This document shows, piece after piece, positions 31,093 to 37,777 of a DNA stretch of 39,779 nt. Made by a program: the position numbers and the translations under genes. Under the pieces are notes generated by a model. The model was not told the origin of the DNA and did no database searches. It saw only the letters and a program-made list of their open reading frames with translations. How positions within the stretch are numbered: position 1 is the stretch's first letter; each line of letters begins with the position of its first letter. Source of the stretch: a virus; IMG/VR virus record IMGVR_UViG_3300031236_000021, positions 1-39,779 of that record; one strand, 5' to 3'.

Positions 31093-32595
31093 TCACGCCG
31101 CCGCTCCCATCTTGTCGCCGACCGCGCGACCGCCCTCGCCGATCGGCGCCTCGTCTCCGTCGGGTTCGGACCAGGACTGCCCGCCGTCGACGCCGAGGCC
31201 CTGCACGACGGGCTCCGGCCACTGGAGCGCCTGCTTGAGCGCGTTCGGCGGCGACAGCTTGAAGATCGTATAGAAGTCCTCGAGCCGGACCGGCACCTTG
31301 AGCTTCCACGCGAGCTCGAAGACCTTGAGCATCTGCTCCACGTCGCGCTGCTCGCGGCCCTTGAGCTGGAGTCGCGAGAGACCGCAGTCCGCGAGACCGA
31401 GCTCGGCGAGGTTCTCCTGGTTGTGCTCGACGAGGAAGCGACCAACCGTGTCCGACCACGTCTCCTCGAGCGGCGTGCGCAGGTAGGCGACCTGATCGTC
31501 CTGCGAGCCCTCCTCGACCTTGGCGCTCGAGTAGCCACCGTCGCCGTCGCCCGCGCCCGTCGGCTGGAGCGCGGCGAGGATCCTCTGTCTCATGGCGTTG
31601 TCGAGATACTTCGTCCACTCCATGAGCCAGCGCATGCCCTCGCTGGGCATGTCGACCATGTTGATCGTCGAGCCCTCGTCGAGCGCGATGAAGTTCTCGG
31701 CGCGCATGGTGCGGACGGCCTGCACCGTCTGCTGGAGCACGGACGCCTGGTTCGCACCCTTCGCCATGCCGTCCCGAAGCGCCTTCGCCGTGATCGTGAG
31801 GAAGCCCTGCCCGAACCGCTCCGCCGCCTGCATGGCCCAGCGGATCAGCTGCGACTTCATCCAGCTGTAGGCGAAGAGTTCGTCGGCGAGCGCGTAGCCG
31901 TAGCCGAACCCCCATTCGCGCGTGTCCGAGACGTGCTGAATCCAGTGGTCGAAGGGCGCGATCTTCTCCAGGTCCGTGTAGTAGCTCGCGCGCGCGTTCG
32001 ACAGAAAGCCGGCGTGGAACTGCCACTTGAAGCGACCGAACGGCCCGGCGTCCGCTCCGCGCTGCGTGATCTTCGCCTCGCCGTCTGCCGCCGGGACGCT
32101 CGCGGGCGAGCCGTAGGGTCTCGCCGACACGGCCTCCCCGTCGCCGAGATCCTGCACGAGCCGAAAGCGCCGCTTGTCCGCGTCGCGCACCTTCGCGACG
32201 ACGGTCCACCACCGCGGCTTGTCGTCGCCGATCGTGAGCAGCCGGCGCTCGGGGTAGAGCCGCCCCCACGTGCAGCCGAGGTGCGCGGAGCGCGAGAGGT
32301 TGTAGAGGCTCTGCGCGAAGCCGCGCTGCTCCTTCGTCAGATCCTCCATGACCCGCGCGTGGAGGCGCCCTCGGTCGTCGTCCTTCTTCGGCTTCCAGGT
32401 GAAGTCGTGCCCGACGATCGCGCGCTGGAGCACGTCGCATGCGCCAGAGATGACGAGGTCGCGGGACTGCTTCTCGTAGACCTCCGGATCCTGCGCCAAG
32501 CCCCAGGATGGGTCCCAGAGGTAGATCTGCGCCAGGAAGGCCGCCGTGTTCGTAGCATAGGTAATTTGCTGGGCCGACCCGAGGACCGGGAACAT
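31093..32595 (-). CDS. Portal protein (Mu Gp29-like, DUF935)
   Basis: A 500-residue protein from ATG 32595 with the features of the DUF935/Gp29 portal family: an N-terminal region with DVLQRAIVGHDFTWKPKK, the segment WWTVVAKVRDADKRRFRL, a central FGQGFLTITAK...AENFIALDEGSTINMVDMP, then SEGMRWLMEWTKYLDNAMRQRILAALQP and EHNQENLAELGLADCGL. The portal forms the ring at the packaging vertex to which TerL and connector proteins bind. It follows the large terminase, separated by an inserted cargo cassette. A partial second copy of its N-terminus lies at 33175-33312. Confidence 0.85.
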   Translation of the reverse strand: MFPVLGSAQQITYATNTAAFLAQIYLWDPSWGLAQDPEVYEKQSRDLVISGACDVLQRAIVGHDFTWKPKKDDDRGRLHARVMEDLTKEQRGFAQSLYNLSRSAHLGCTWGRLYPERRLLTIGDDKPRWWTVVAKVRDADKRRFRLVQDLGDGEAVSARPYGSPASVPAADGEAKITQRGADAGPFGRFKWQFHAGFLSNARASYYTDLEKIAPFDHWIQHVSDTREWGFGYGYALADELFAYSWMKSQLIRWAMQAAERFGQGFLTITAKALRDGMAKGANQASVLQQTVQAVRTMRAENFIALDEGSTINMVDMPSEGMRWLMEWTKYLDNAMRQRILAALQPTGAGDGDGGYSSAKVEEGSQDDQVAYLRTPLEETWSDTVGRFLVEHNQENLAELGLADCGLSRLQLKGREQRDVEQMLKVFELAWKLKVPVRLEDFYTIFKLSPPNALKQALQWPEPVVQGLGVDGGQSWSEPDGDEAPIGEGGRAVGDKMGAAA

Positions 32596-32730
32596 GCTGC
32601 TGCCTCGCTGACCGACGAGTCTACGCCAGCGGTGGGCGGGCGTCTACCGGAAGGCCTTCGGTCGGTTGAGCCCGAAGCCGGCAGGCGTCACGCTCGCTCG
32701 CGCGCCGAGCGAGGGCATGAGCGGCAGACC
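32591..32730. repeat. Direct repeat, copy A (portal start, gap, TerL end)
   Basis: About 140 bases nearly identical to 33308-33444. The copy spans the portal start codon, the 50-base gap with the GTAGACTCG motif, and the last codons of a large terminase fragment. Most differences are single bases and one three-base insertion. Together with copy B it brackets the cargo gene. Confidence 0.95.
32616..32624 (-). promoter_or_regulatory. Copy of the GTAGACTCG motif before the portal gene
   Basis: Leftward reading GTAGACTCG followed by TCGG, 21 bases before the portal start codon. It belongs to the set of four near-identical motifs preceding leftward genes and is also present in the duplicated copy at 33330-33338. 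Confidence 0.45.
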
Positions 32731-32790
32731 CGCGGCGATCAGCCGTGCGTGCGACTCGGCACAACGAACGTAGTCCACCGCATCGGGCAT
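32644..32790 (-). pseudogene. Large terminase C-terminal remnant
   Basis: A 48-residue frame from ATG 32790 whose last 27 residues match the true terminase C-terminus (LPLMPSLGAR.SVTPAGFGLN with RPK.FR). The preceding residues diverge (DAVDYVRCAESHARLIAAG, compare DSVDCLSYAARIVVEELTAG). It is a degraded duplicate left by the event that inserted the cargo gene, not a functional gene. Confidence 0.85.
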
Positions 32791-32797
32791 GCGACGA

Positions 32798-33178
32798 TCA
32801 CGCTACCTCGCGAACGAGGTGGAATAGTCCGGTCGTCTGCATCGCCGGAAGATCATCACTCCTGATCGTCGTGGAGACCAGGACATCGATCTTGAGTTTC
32901 GGGAAGCACTCGCGAGCCGCACGCTCCGCATCAAACACTCGGAACGTGAGCCCCTTATCACGGCGCGAGACAGCGACCGTGACATAGTAGGTGCCGTCCG
33001 AGAGCACTGTCTCGTGGATGGCCCATACATCGGTCTCCGTCTCCAACTGCTTCGACATGATCAGGCCCGGCGTGCTCCAGCGCTGTGCACTTTCGCTCGA
33101 GAAAGCACGGTCTGAATCGGGGGACAAGACGGTGCTGGCCTGGGGGGCATTGTCGTTCGTGCCCTGGTTGAGAATCAT
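32798..33178 (-). CDS. Cargo gene (moron candidate) between terminase and portal
   Basis: A 126-residue protein of unknown function. ATG 33178 overlaps the stop of the 45-residue portal remnant as ATGA; an internal Met at residue 41 (MSKQLETETDVW) is an alternative start, and the first 40 residues look disordered. The core is mixed alpha/beta (DVWAIHETVLSDGTYYVTVAVSRRDKGLTFRVFDAERAARECFPKLKIDVLVSTT). It is bracketed by duplicated terminase-end and portal-start sequences, has its own copy of the GTAGACTCG motif upstream, and is visibly less GC-rich than its neighbours, all signs of an acquired cargo gene. Confidence 0.7.
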   Translation of the reverse strand: MILNQGTNDNAPQASTVLSPDSDRAFSSESAQRWSTPGLIMSKQLETETDVWAIHETVLSDGTYYVTVAVSRRDKGLTFRVFDAERAARECFPKLKIDVLVSTTIRSDDLPAMQTTGLFHLVREVA

Positions 33179-33312
33179 GTCTGGCCTCCCATCGGCGGCG
33201 CGACCTCGAGTGGACGAAGGACGATTGAGATGACGAGGTCGCGGGACTGCTTCTCGTAAACTTCCGGATCGCTGGCCAGGGAAAAGGACGAGTCCCCCGT
33301 GATCGGAAACAT
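33175..33312 (-). pseudogene. Portal N-terminal remnant (45 residues)
   Basis: A short frame from ATG 33312 that begins MFP, as the portal does, and contains SDPEVYEKQSRDLVIS, matching the portal segment QDPEVYEKQSRDLVIS. Residues between are deleted and the sequence then diverges. Its stop overlaps the cargo gene start as ATGA, so it may now act as a leader frame for translational coupling of the cargo gene. Confidence 0.8.
33227..33272. repeat. Second copy of a portal-internal segment
   Basis: About 46 bases closely matching 32447-32492 within the portal gene. It shows that the portal remnant is a deleted duplicate rather than a chance similarity. Confidence 0.9.
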
Positions 33313-33444
33313 GCTGCCTCGCTGACCGACGAGTCTACGCCAGCGGTGGGCGGGCGTCTACCGGAAGCCCTTCGGTCGGTTGAGCCCGAAGCCGGCAGGC
33401 GTCACGCTCGAGCGCGCGCCGAGCGAGGGCATGAGCGGCAGACC
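33308..33444. repeat. Direct repeat, copy B (portal start remnant, gap, TerL end)
   Basis: About 137 bases matching copy A at 32591-32730. This copy includes the authentic 3' end of the large terminase gene. Because the promoter-like motif lies inside the repeat, the duplication supplied one copy to the cargo gene and left one for the portal. Confidence 0.95.
33330..33338 (-). promoter_or_regulatory. Duplicated GTAGACTCG motif before the cargo gene
   Basis: Identical to the motif before the portal gene, inside direct repeat copy B, 18 bases before the 45-residue remnant frame and about 150 bases before the cargo gene. Confidence 0.45.
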
Positions 33445-34875
33445 CTCGCCGGCGGTCAGTTCCTCGACGACGATCCTCGCGGCGTAAGAGAGGCAGTCGA
33501 CGGAATCGTCGTCGTCGTCCGAGTCAATCGAGAAGCGGAAGACCTGGCGCTCGAACGCCGCGAGGAAGTCGTGGCGGAACTCGTGACCGTCCGTGCGCCT
33601 CGGGATCGCTATGTTCGAGCGCTCCCACATGACGGCAGCGTGGAGCGAAGCGCGCGTCCACTTGTCCTGGGCGCCCGGGTTGACCGTCGTGAAGTTCACG
33701 CCCTCGGACTCGAGGAACGAGATCAGATGCTTCGACGTGGCGTTGTCCTCGACGTAGGCGCAACAGCGCCAGTAGTCGCACGCGCGGCGAATCGCCTCGA
33801 GCACCTCCACGCCCTCGATCCTGCGCATGTCGAGGTCGAGCAGAACGAGCTTCCCACGCGGAGTGACGCCCCACGCCGCCACGGCCGTGTGGTCGGCGCT
33901 CGTCTTCTTCGATGTGGCCGTGTCGACGGTGAGGAACCGCATCATGTCGCCCAGTCGGACGATCTCAGAGCCGTCGTCGATCTCGTAGGTTCCGTCCAGC
34001 GGGTCCTGACCGGGCTCGACGAGGAGCTCGTAGCGGGCCTCATCGCCACGACGAAACAAGCCGCCCTCGAGCGGAGAGGGGTGCTGCTGGAACTGAGCCG
34101 CCCAGAACTTCTCGAGCACGGTGACCCTGTGCGCGTTCAGGGCGTCAGCGCTGTATCGTTCGGGCCAGAGCGCCTCGCCCGGGCGACGACCGAGGATGTC
34201 GTTTCGCTCCGCAAGCGCCGGGAAGTTGAAGTGCTCCCATGACTCGAGGCCCTTCGCGAAGAGATCGAGGAGTTGGCCCATGAGGTCGCGCTCGTGCCAC
34301 CGCTGCTGCAAGACAACGATCGCTCCGCCCGGCTCGAGTCTCGTCCGGGCCGACGACTGGAAGTTCTCGTAGACGCCCTCCCGCGTCACGTCCGAGAGCA
34401 CCTCCTTCCACTGCTTGTGCGGGTCGTCGTAGATGAGGAGGTCGGCGCCCTTGCCCATGACGGCTCCGTCCGCGCCGGACGTTTGCATACCGCCTCGGCG
34501 TCCGACGATGTCCCATCGGTTCGCCGCGTGGGAGTCCTGCCTCACCTTGACGCCGAAGATCCACCCGTGCTCCGTGAGCAGGTCTCGAACTGCCCGCCCC
34601 CACTGCGCCGCGAAGTCGCTCTCATAGGAGACGAGTATCACTCGCTTGTCCGGGAACAAGCCCAAGAACCAAGCGACGAAGAACTTGGAGCACAGTTCTG
34701 ATTTCCCATGTCTTGGTGGAATCGATATCAAGACGCGCTTCTTCCGGCCCGCAGCGACCTCAACGAGGAGTCGCTCGAGCTTCGCGAGGTGGCGCGGGAC
34801 CTGATACCAGCCGCCCGTGGCGTAGCGCGCGAAGGCGCTAGGGCTGAGCCTCGCCGCTCTGATCGGGTCGAGCAT
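33358..34875 (-). CDS. terL: Large terminase subunit (ATPase and nuclease)
   Basis: A 505-residue DNA packaging motor. The ATPase has a Walker A motif PPRHGKSE (53-60), Walker B LLIYDDP (146-152) and a coupling segment LQQRWHERD (189-197). The C-terminal RNase H-like nuclease shows LTVDTATS with Asp 318, VEDNATSKH with Glu 376, and an acidic stretch (SDDDDDSVDCLSYA) that would carry the third metal ligand. Length is normal for the family. Its start overlaps the small terminase gene by 38 bases. The last 27 codons are duplicated downstream at 32644-32724. Confidence 0.95.
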   Translation of the reverse strand: MLDPIRAARLSPSAFARYATGGWYQVPRHLAKLERLLVEVAAGRKKRVLISIPPRHGKSELCSKFFVAWFLGLFPDKRVILVSYESDFAAQWGRAVRDLLTEHGWIFGVKVRQDSHAANRWDIVGRRGGMQTSGADGAVMGKGADLLIYDDPHKQWKEVLSDVTREGVYENFQSSARTRLEPGGAIVVLQQRWHERDLMGQLLDLFAKGLESWEHFNFPALAERNDILGRRPGEALWPERYSADALNAHRVTVLEKFWAAQFQQHPSPLEGGLFRRGDEARYELLVEPGQDPLDGTYEIDDGSEIVRLGDMMRFLTVDTATSKKTSADHTAVAAWGVTPRGKLVLLDLDMRRIEGVEVLEAIRRACDYWRCCAYVEDNATSKHLISFLESEGVNFTTVNPGAQDKWTRASLHAAVMWERSNIAIPRRTDGHEFRHDFLAAFERQVFRFSIDSDDDDDSVDCLSYAARIVVEELTAGEGLPLMPSLGARSSVTPAGFGLNRPKGFR

Positions 34876-35386
34876 CCACCACCTTCACGACAGAGCCTTG
34901 CACCGCGTCGAGGAGCTTCGTCGTCGCCTCAGGGTCGGACAGGATCTTGGCCACGTCGTCCGTGAATGCGCAAGCCGCCCGGTGCTCGACCTTGCTCTCC
35001 GCCTTCGTGGGCGCGTCGAGGCCGGCGACCTTCGCGCGACGCTCGGCGATCTTGAGCAGGATCTCCATGTAGCGGCCTCGAGCCCGGTCCTGATCCGGGC
35101 TCGTCGCCATGAGCCACTTCCGCAAGCGCGTCTCGTCGGCGTCGAGCGCGGCGAGCTCGCGCGCTTGGATCACGTCAACCTTCTCGGCGTGACGCCGCTT
35201 CCAGTCGGATCGGATCAGCGCGACGGCCTCGGAGACGGACGCCTCGGAGAGACCAAGCTTCTCCGCGATCTGGAACTGCGGGATCCGGAGGAGGAGCAGC
35301 TCTGACACGTCGAGCCGGCGCTTGATTAGCTCGTTCTTCTTAGCCGCCTTCGACGCGGAGTTCGGCTTGGCGCGCGGGCTGGTCAT
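34838..35386 (-). CDS. terS: Small terminase subunit-like DNA-binding protein
   Basis: A 182-residue protein from ATG 35386, overlapping the upstream stop as ATGA; longer upstream readings are shadow. A basic N-terminus (SPRAKPNSASKAAKKNELIKRRLD) leads to a helix-turn-helix (LLLLRIPQFQIAEKLGLSEASVSEAVALIRSDW, about 30-62) and then long helices (ALDADETRLRKWLM...YMEILLKIAERRAKVAG) for oligomerisation. Small terminases recognise the packaging site and regulate TerL. Position directly before the large terminase supports the call; the family motif is general. Confidence 0.75.
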   Translation of the reverse strand: MTSPRAKPNSASKAAKKNELIKRRLDVSELLLLRIPQFQIAEKLGLSEASVSEAVALIRSDWKRRHAEKVDVIQARELAALDADETRLRKWLMATSPDQDRARGRYMEILLKIAERRAKVAGLDAPTKAESKVEHRAACAFTDDVAKILSDPEATTKLLDAVQGSVVKVVDARPDQSGEAQP

Positions 35387-36162
35387 GCGAACAGTGTAGC
35401 AGCCCTCGAGACGCGAGGCGTGACCGGCATGGCCTCGTAGCGCTTCCCGTCGAGCTCCATGCCGAGCTCGGTACGGTAGGCAGCCGACTGCTTGAAAAAG
35501 AACGCGACTCCGCTCTCGGCGCAACGATCGCGAATATCCCGAGCCCAAACGTGGTCCATGGGACGGTAGCCCTTGCCGCTCTCGCCGCCGACGATCGCCC
35601 ACGCGATCCCGTCGAGCGATAGCGACGGGACAGGTCCGAGTAGCGGTTCGAGCGACAGGAACTTGACCGGCGCCGGCGTCTCGCGGAGCACGTCCGCCCG
35701 CCAGACGTATGCGTCGCTCTCGATCGATACTCCGAGCCAGACGTGCGGCGGAAACTCGCTGCGCCACGAGCCGCTCAGCCACGACGCGACGTAGTCTCGC
35801 ATGCGCTCGGGGCGCTTAGTCAACACCTGGTAGTCGTGCTGGCATTCTCGCGCCATCGTCTCGAAAACACGGTCGACCTGGACGTCCGTGAAGTCCTCGT
35901 GGAACAGGTCGCTCATGGAGTTCACGAAGACCCTTCGGGGCCTCAGCTCGCCAGAGACCTCGTCAACCACGGGCTTCCACCTCGCCGGCTCCGAGAGGCG
36001 GTGCGGCTTGAACGTCGGCGCGAATCCATTCGGGAACGCCTTCCCCTCAAACTTCGACGCTATTACCTCTGCATAGCAGTGCTTGCACCCAGGGCTGATC
36101 TTGGAGCAGCCCGTCATTGGATTCCACGTCGTGTCAGTCCAACGGATCTTGGTCTTTTCCAC
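35383..36162 (-). CDS. Phage Gp37/Gp68 family protein (DUF5131)
   Basis: A 259-residue protein starting MEKTKIRWTDTTWNPMTGCSKISPGCKHCYAE. The three cysteines (C-x6-C-x2-C) resemble an iron-sulphur or radical-SAM-like site. Further conserved features are VFVNSMSDLFHEDFTDVQVDRVFE, the repeated QVLTKRPERM, PPHVWLGVSIES, FLSLEPLLGP, and IVGGESGKGYRPM followed by CAESGVAFFFKQ, all typical of the family. Members are widespread in phages and their reaction is not established. It overlaps the small terminase gene as ATGA. A role in DNA modification or nucleotide chemistry is possible but unproven. Confidence 0.9.
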   Translation of the reverse strand: MEKTKIRWTDTTWNPMTGCSKISPGCKHCYAEVIASKFEGKAFPNGFAPTFKPHRLSEPARWKPVVDEVSGELRPRRVFVNSMSDLFHEDFTDVQVDRVFETMARECQHDYQVLTKRPERMRDYVASWLSGSWRSEFPPHVWLGVSIESDAYVWRADVLRETPAPVKFLSLEPLLGPVPSLSLDGIAWAIVGGESGKGYRPMDHVWARDIRDRCAESGVAFFFKQSAAYRTELGMELDGKRYEAMPVTPRVSRAATLFA

Positions 36163-36183
36163 CTTGTCCTCGGCCCAGACTAA

Positions 36184-37359
36184 CTACTTCAGGGCACCGC
36201 TTCCAGGTTCTTTGCCGGATTCCAGCGCGAGTTCCGTCCAGCGCTTCCTGATCATGTCGCACCACTTCGGCTGCTGCTCGACGCCGCGCCAGACGTTACC
36301 GGCGGTGTGCGTTGCAAGCAGGGAAGCGCCGCTTCCGGCGCAGGGGTCGTAGACGATCTCGCCGTCGTGAGCCATGCACAGGAACACCGCGTACGTGGCC
36401 GGGTTCTTGGCCCAGCTCATGTCATTGCGGCGCGACGCCAGCCCCTCGTAGAACGAGAATGGCCGGTCGTCATTCGTCAGCCGCAGGTCGTACGCGCGCG
36501 CCGGCCCGGGACGGCACTTCGCCCCGCGCCCCTCGCCGCGCCGCAGGACGTACACGACCTCGTGGATCAGGCACGGCCACTCGGGCCGCGCCCAACCGCG
36601 CGCCTGCCCCGAGAACGCGAGCGTCGAGACACCCCAGAGCGGCGCGTCGCCCACGCGCTCGCCGATCCAGCGCAGCCCCGTCGCGCCACGCGCCCAGATC
36701 ATGGCGAGCCGCACGTCGGGCGCCGGCTCCCACGGCGCGTAGTCGACGTCGAACGGTGGGTCGAGGATCAGGACCGTCGGCTTGTCGTCGCCCAGGAAGG
36801 CCGCGACGGCGCCCGCGTCCGTCGAGTCCCCGCAGAGCAGCCGGTGCGGGCCGAGCTCGTAGACCTCGCCCGGCACGCTCACAGGGATCGCCGGGACCTC
36901 GCCCGGGCCTTCGTCCGTGCCTTCGTCCGTGCCTGCCTCCGCGAGCAGCGCCTTGAGCTCGTCCTCGCTCCACCCGAGCCCAGTCACGTCCACGTCGTCC
37001 GCCTGGAGCGACAGCATGACCTCGCGCAGCCCCGCGTCGTCCCACTCGCCGCCGAGTTGGTTGTCCGCGAGCATGAGCGCCCGTGCCTCCTTCGCGCTGA
37101 TCTCGAGGAAGCGCACGGGCACGGACTCGCACCCGAGCTTGAGTGCCGCCTCGAGCCTGCCGTGCCCCGCGATCACCTGGCGGTTGGCCGCTCGCGCGAG
37201 GATCGGGGCTCCGAAGCCGAAGCGCTGGATCGAGGACGCTACCTCGTCGACCTTGTGGCGGCGCGGGTTTTTCGGGTCGGGCTTCAACGTCGAGGGGTGG
37301 ACGTATTCAGCGGCGGGAGCGGCCGGGGCTTGTTTCTTCGGCGCTTTTCGTTCGGACAT
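36184..37359 (-). CDS. ParB-like domain fused to beta-class DNA methyltransferase
   Basis: A 391-residue protein. Residues about 20-103 are a ParB/sulfiredoxin-like domain (LKPDPKNPRRHKVDEVASSI, then VIAGHGRLEAA and LMLADNQLG). The methyltransferase follows: VYELGPHRLLCGDST, motif IV as LILDPPFDVDY (DPPF in place of the common DPPY), and near the end the SAM-binding motif YDPCAGSGASLLAT and RGVEQQPKW. Motif IV before motif I is the beta-class order (N4-cytosine or N6-adenine). Phage versions protect DNA from host restriction. A copy of the GTGTAGACTCG motif directly precedes its ATG. No matching restriction gene was seen. Confidence 0.9.
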   Translation of the reverse strand: MSERKAPKKQAPAAPAAEYVHPSTLKPDPKNPRRHKVDEVASSIQRFGFGAPILARAANRQVIAGHGRLEAALKLGCESVPVRFLEISAKEARALMLADNQLGGEWDDAGLREVMLSLQADDVDVTGLGWSEDELKALLAEAGTDEGTDEGPGEVPAIPVSVPGEVYELGPHRLLCGDSTDAGAVAAFLGDDKPTVLILDPPFDVDYAPWEPAPDVRLAMIWARGATGLRWIGERVGDAPLWGVSTLAFSGQARGWARPEWPCLIHEVVYVLRRGEGRGAKCRPGPARAYDLRLTNDDRPFSFYEGLASRRNDMSWAKNPATYAVFLCMAHDGEIVYDPCAGSGASLLATHTAGNVWRGVEQQPKWCDMIRKRWTELALESGKEPGSGALK

Positions 37360-37365
37360 GCCCGC

Positions 37366-37377
37366 CGAGTCTACACC
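37366..37377 (-). promoter_or_regulatory. GTGTAGACTCG motif before the methyltransferase gene
   Basis: Leftward reading GTGTAGACTCGG. Only about eight bases separate TAGACT from the ATG, so if this is a -10 box the message would be leaderless or nearly so. It is the best-preserved copy of the motif. Confidence 0.5.
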
Positions 37378-37525
37378 GCGCGGGCGACGGCGTCACAAGT
37401 CTAGAGTCGGCTGCTCTACGAGTCAAGCCCCCCGATTCGTGACGCAACGCGCCGCAGCCCGGGCTGCGGCGGCAAGTCGGTCATGGCTCGGCCGGAACCC
37501 CCCCCCTCAGACCCGGAACTCCCCC

Positions 37526-37548
37526 CCGGAACCTAATTAGGGTTCCGG
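37526..37548. repeat. 23-base palindrome, first copy
   Basis: CCGGAACC and GGTTCCGG flank the centre TAATTAG. An identical copy lies at 37755-37777, and both are preceded by a run of C. Several further half sites (GGAACC or GGTTCC) lie between them. Confidence 0.9.
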
Positions 37549-37740
37549 TTTGCTTAAGTTTAAACAATTCAACATGTTACCGCATATCTACCTGGAACCC
37601 GGAACAAAGCTCCCATCCGGGGCCAATAGAATACACATCATCTCTTCCCCGTATTCTCTCAGGGTCAAGGATAGGTTCCGAGGTTCCGGACATGTCTACA
37701 CAAGCAATTACACAACAATGTTTTACAAAAACAGTAACCT
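37549..37740. other. AT-rich non-coding segment, candidate replication origin
   Basis: This roughly 190-base segment is strikingly AT-rich against a GC-rich genome and is bracketed by two identical palindromes. It contains extra GGAAC/GGTTC half sites near 37594, 37600, 37674 and 37681 and A/T runs that would melt easily. It lies next to the replicative helicase gene. Iteron-like sites plus an AT-rich unwinding region are features of phage and plasmid origins. A 65-residue rightward frame here is not supported as a gene. A promoter region or small insertion element is the alternative. Confidence 0.45.
37694..37701 (-). promoter_or_regulatory. Divergent copy of the GTGTAGAC motif
   Basis: Leftward reading GTGTAGAC followed by ATG rather than TCG, inside the AT-rich segment. 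It may be an additional promoter for the leftward genes but is less well conserved than the other copies. Confidence 0.3.
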
Positions 37741-37754
37741 CTACTGAAACCCCC

Positions 37755-37777
37755 CCGGAACCTAATTAGGGTTCCGG
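37755..37777 (-). terminator. 23-base palindrome, second copy, containing the helicase stop codon
   Basis: Identical to the palindrome at 37526-37548; here the stem extends to CCCCGGAACC/GGTTCCGGGG. The last codons and TAG stop of the helicase gene lie inside it. In the leftward message it would form a strong hairpin right at the stop codon, so it may act as a terminator or RNA-protection element as well as a binding site. Confidence 0.5.

Noticed and set aside
31017-31096. Two tiny leftward frames (15 and 11 residues) after the portal stop, each with GTGA overlaps
   Set aside because: GTGA overlaps arise easily when a G precedes a TGA stop; both are too short and featureless to support.
30709-32865. 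A 718-codon rightward open frame
   Set aside because: Antisense to the portal and the 168-residue gene; composition is that of a GC-rich shadow and its end runs through the duplicated scar region.
37550-37747. A 65-residue rightward frame in the AT-rich segment
   Set aside because: It overlaps palindrome and half-site sequence, has no ribosome site and no recognisable domain; the segment is better explained as non-coding.
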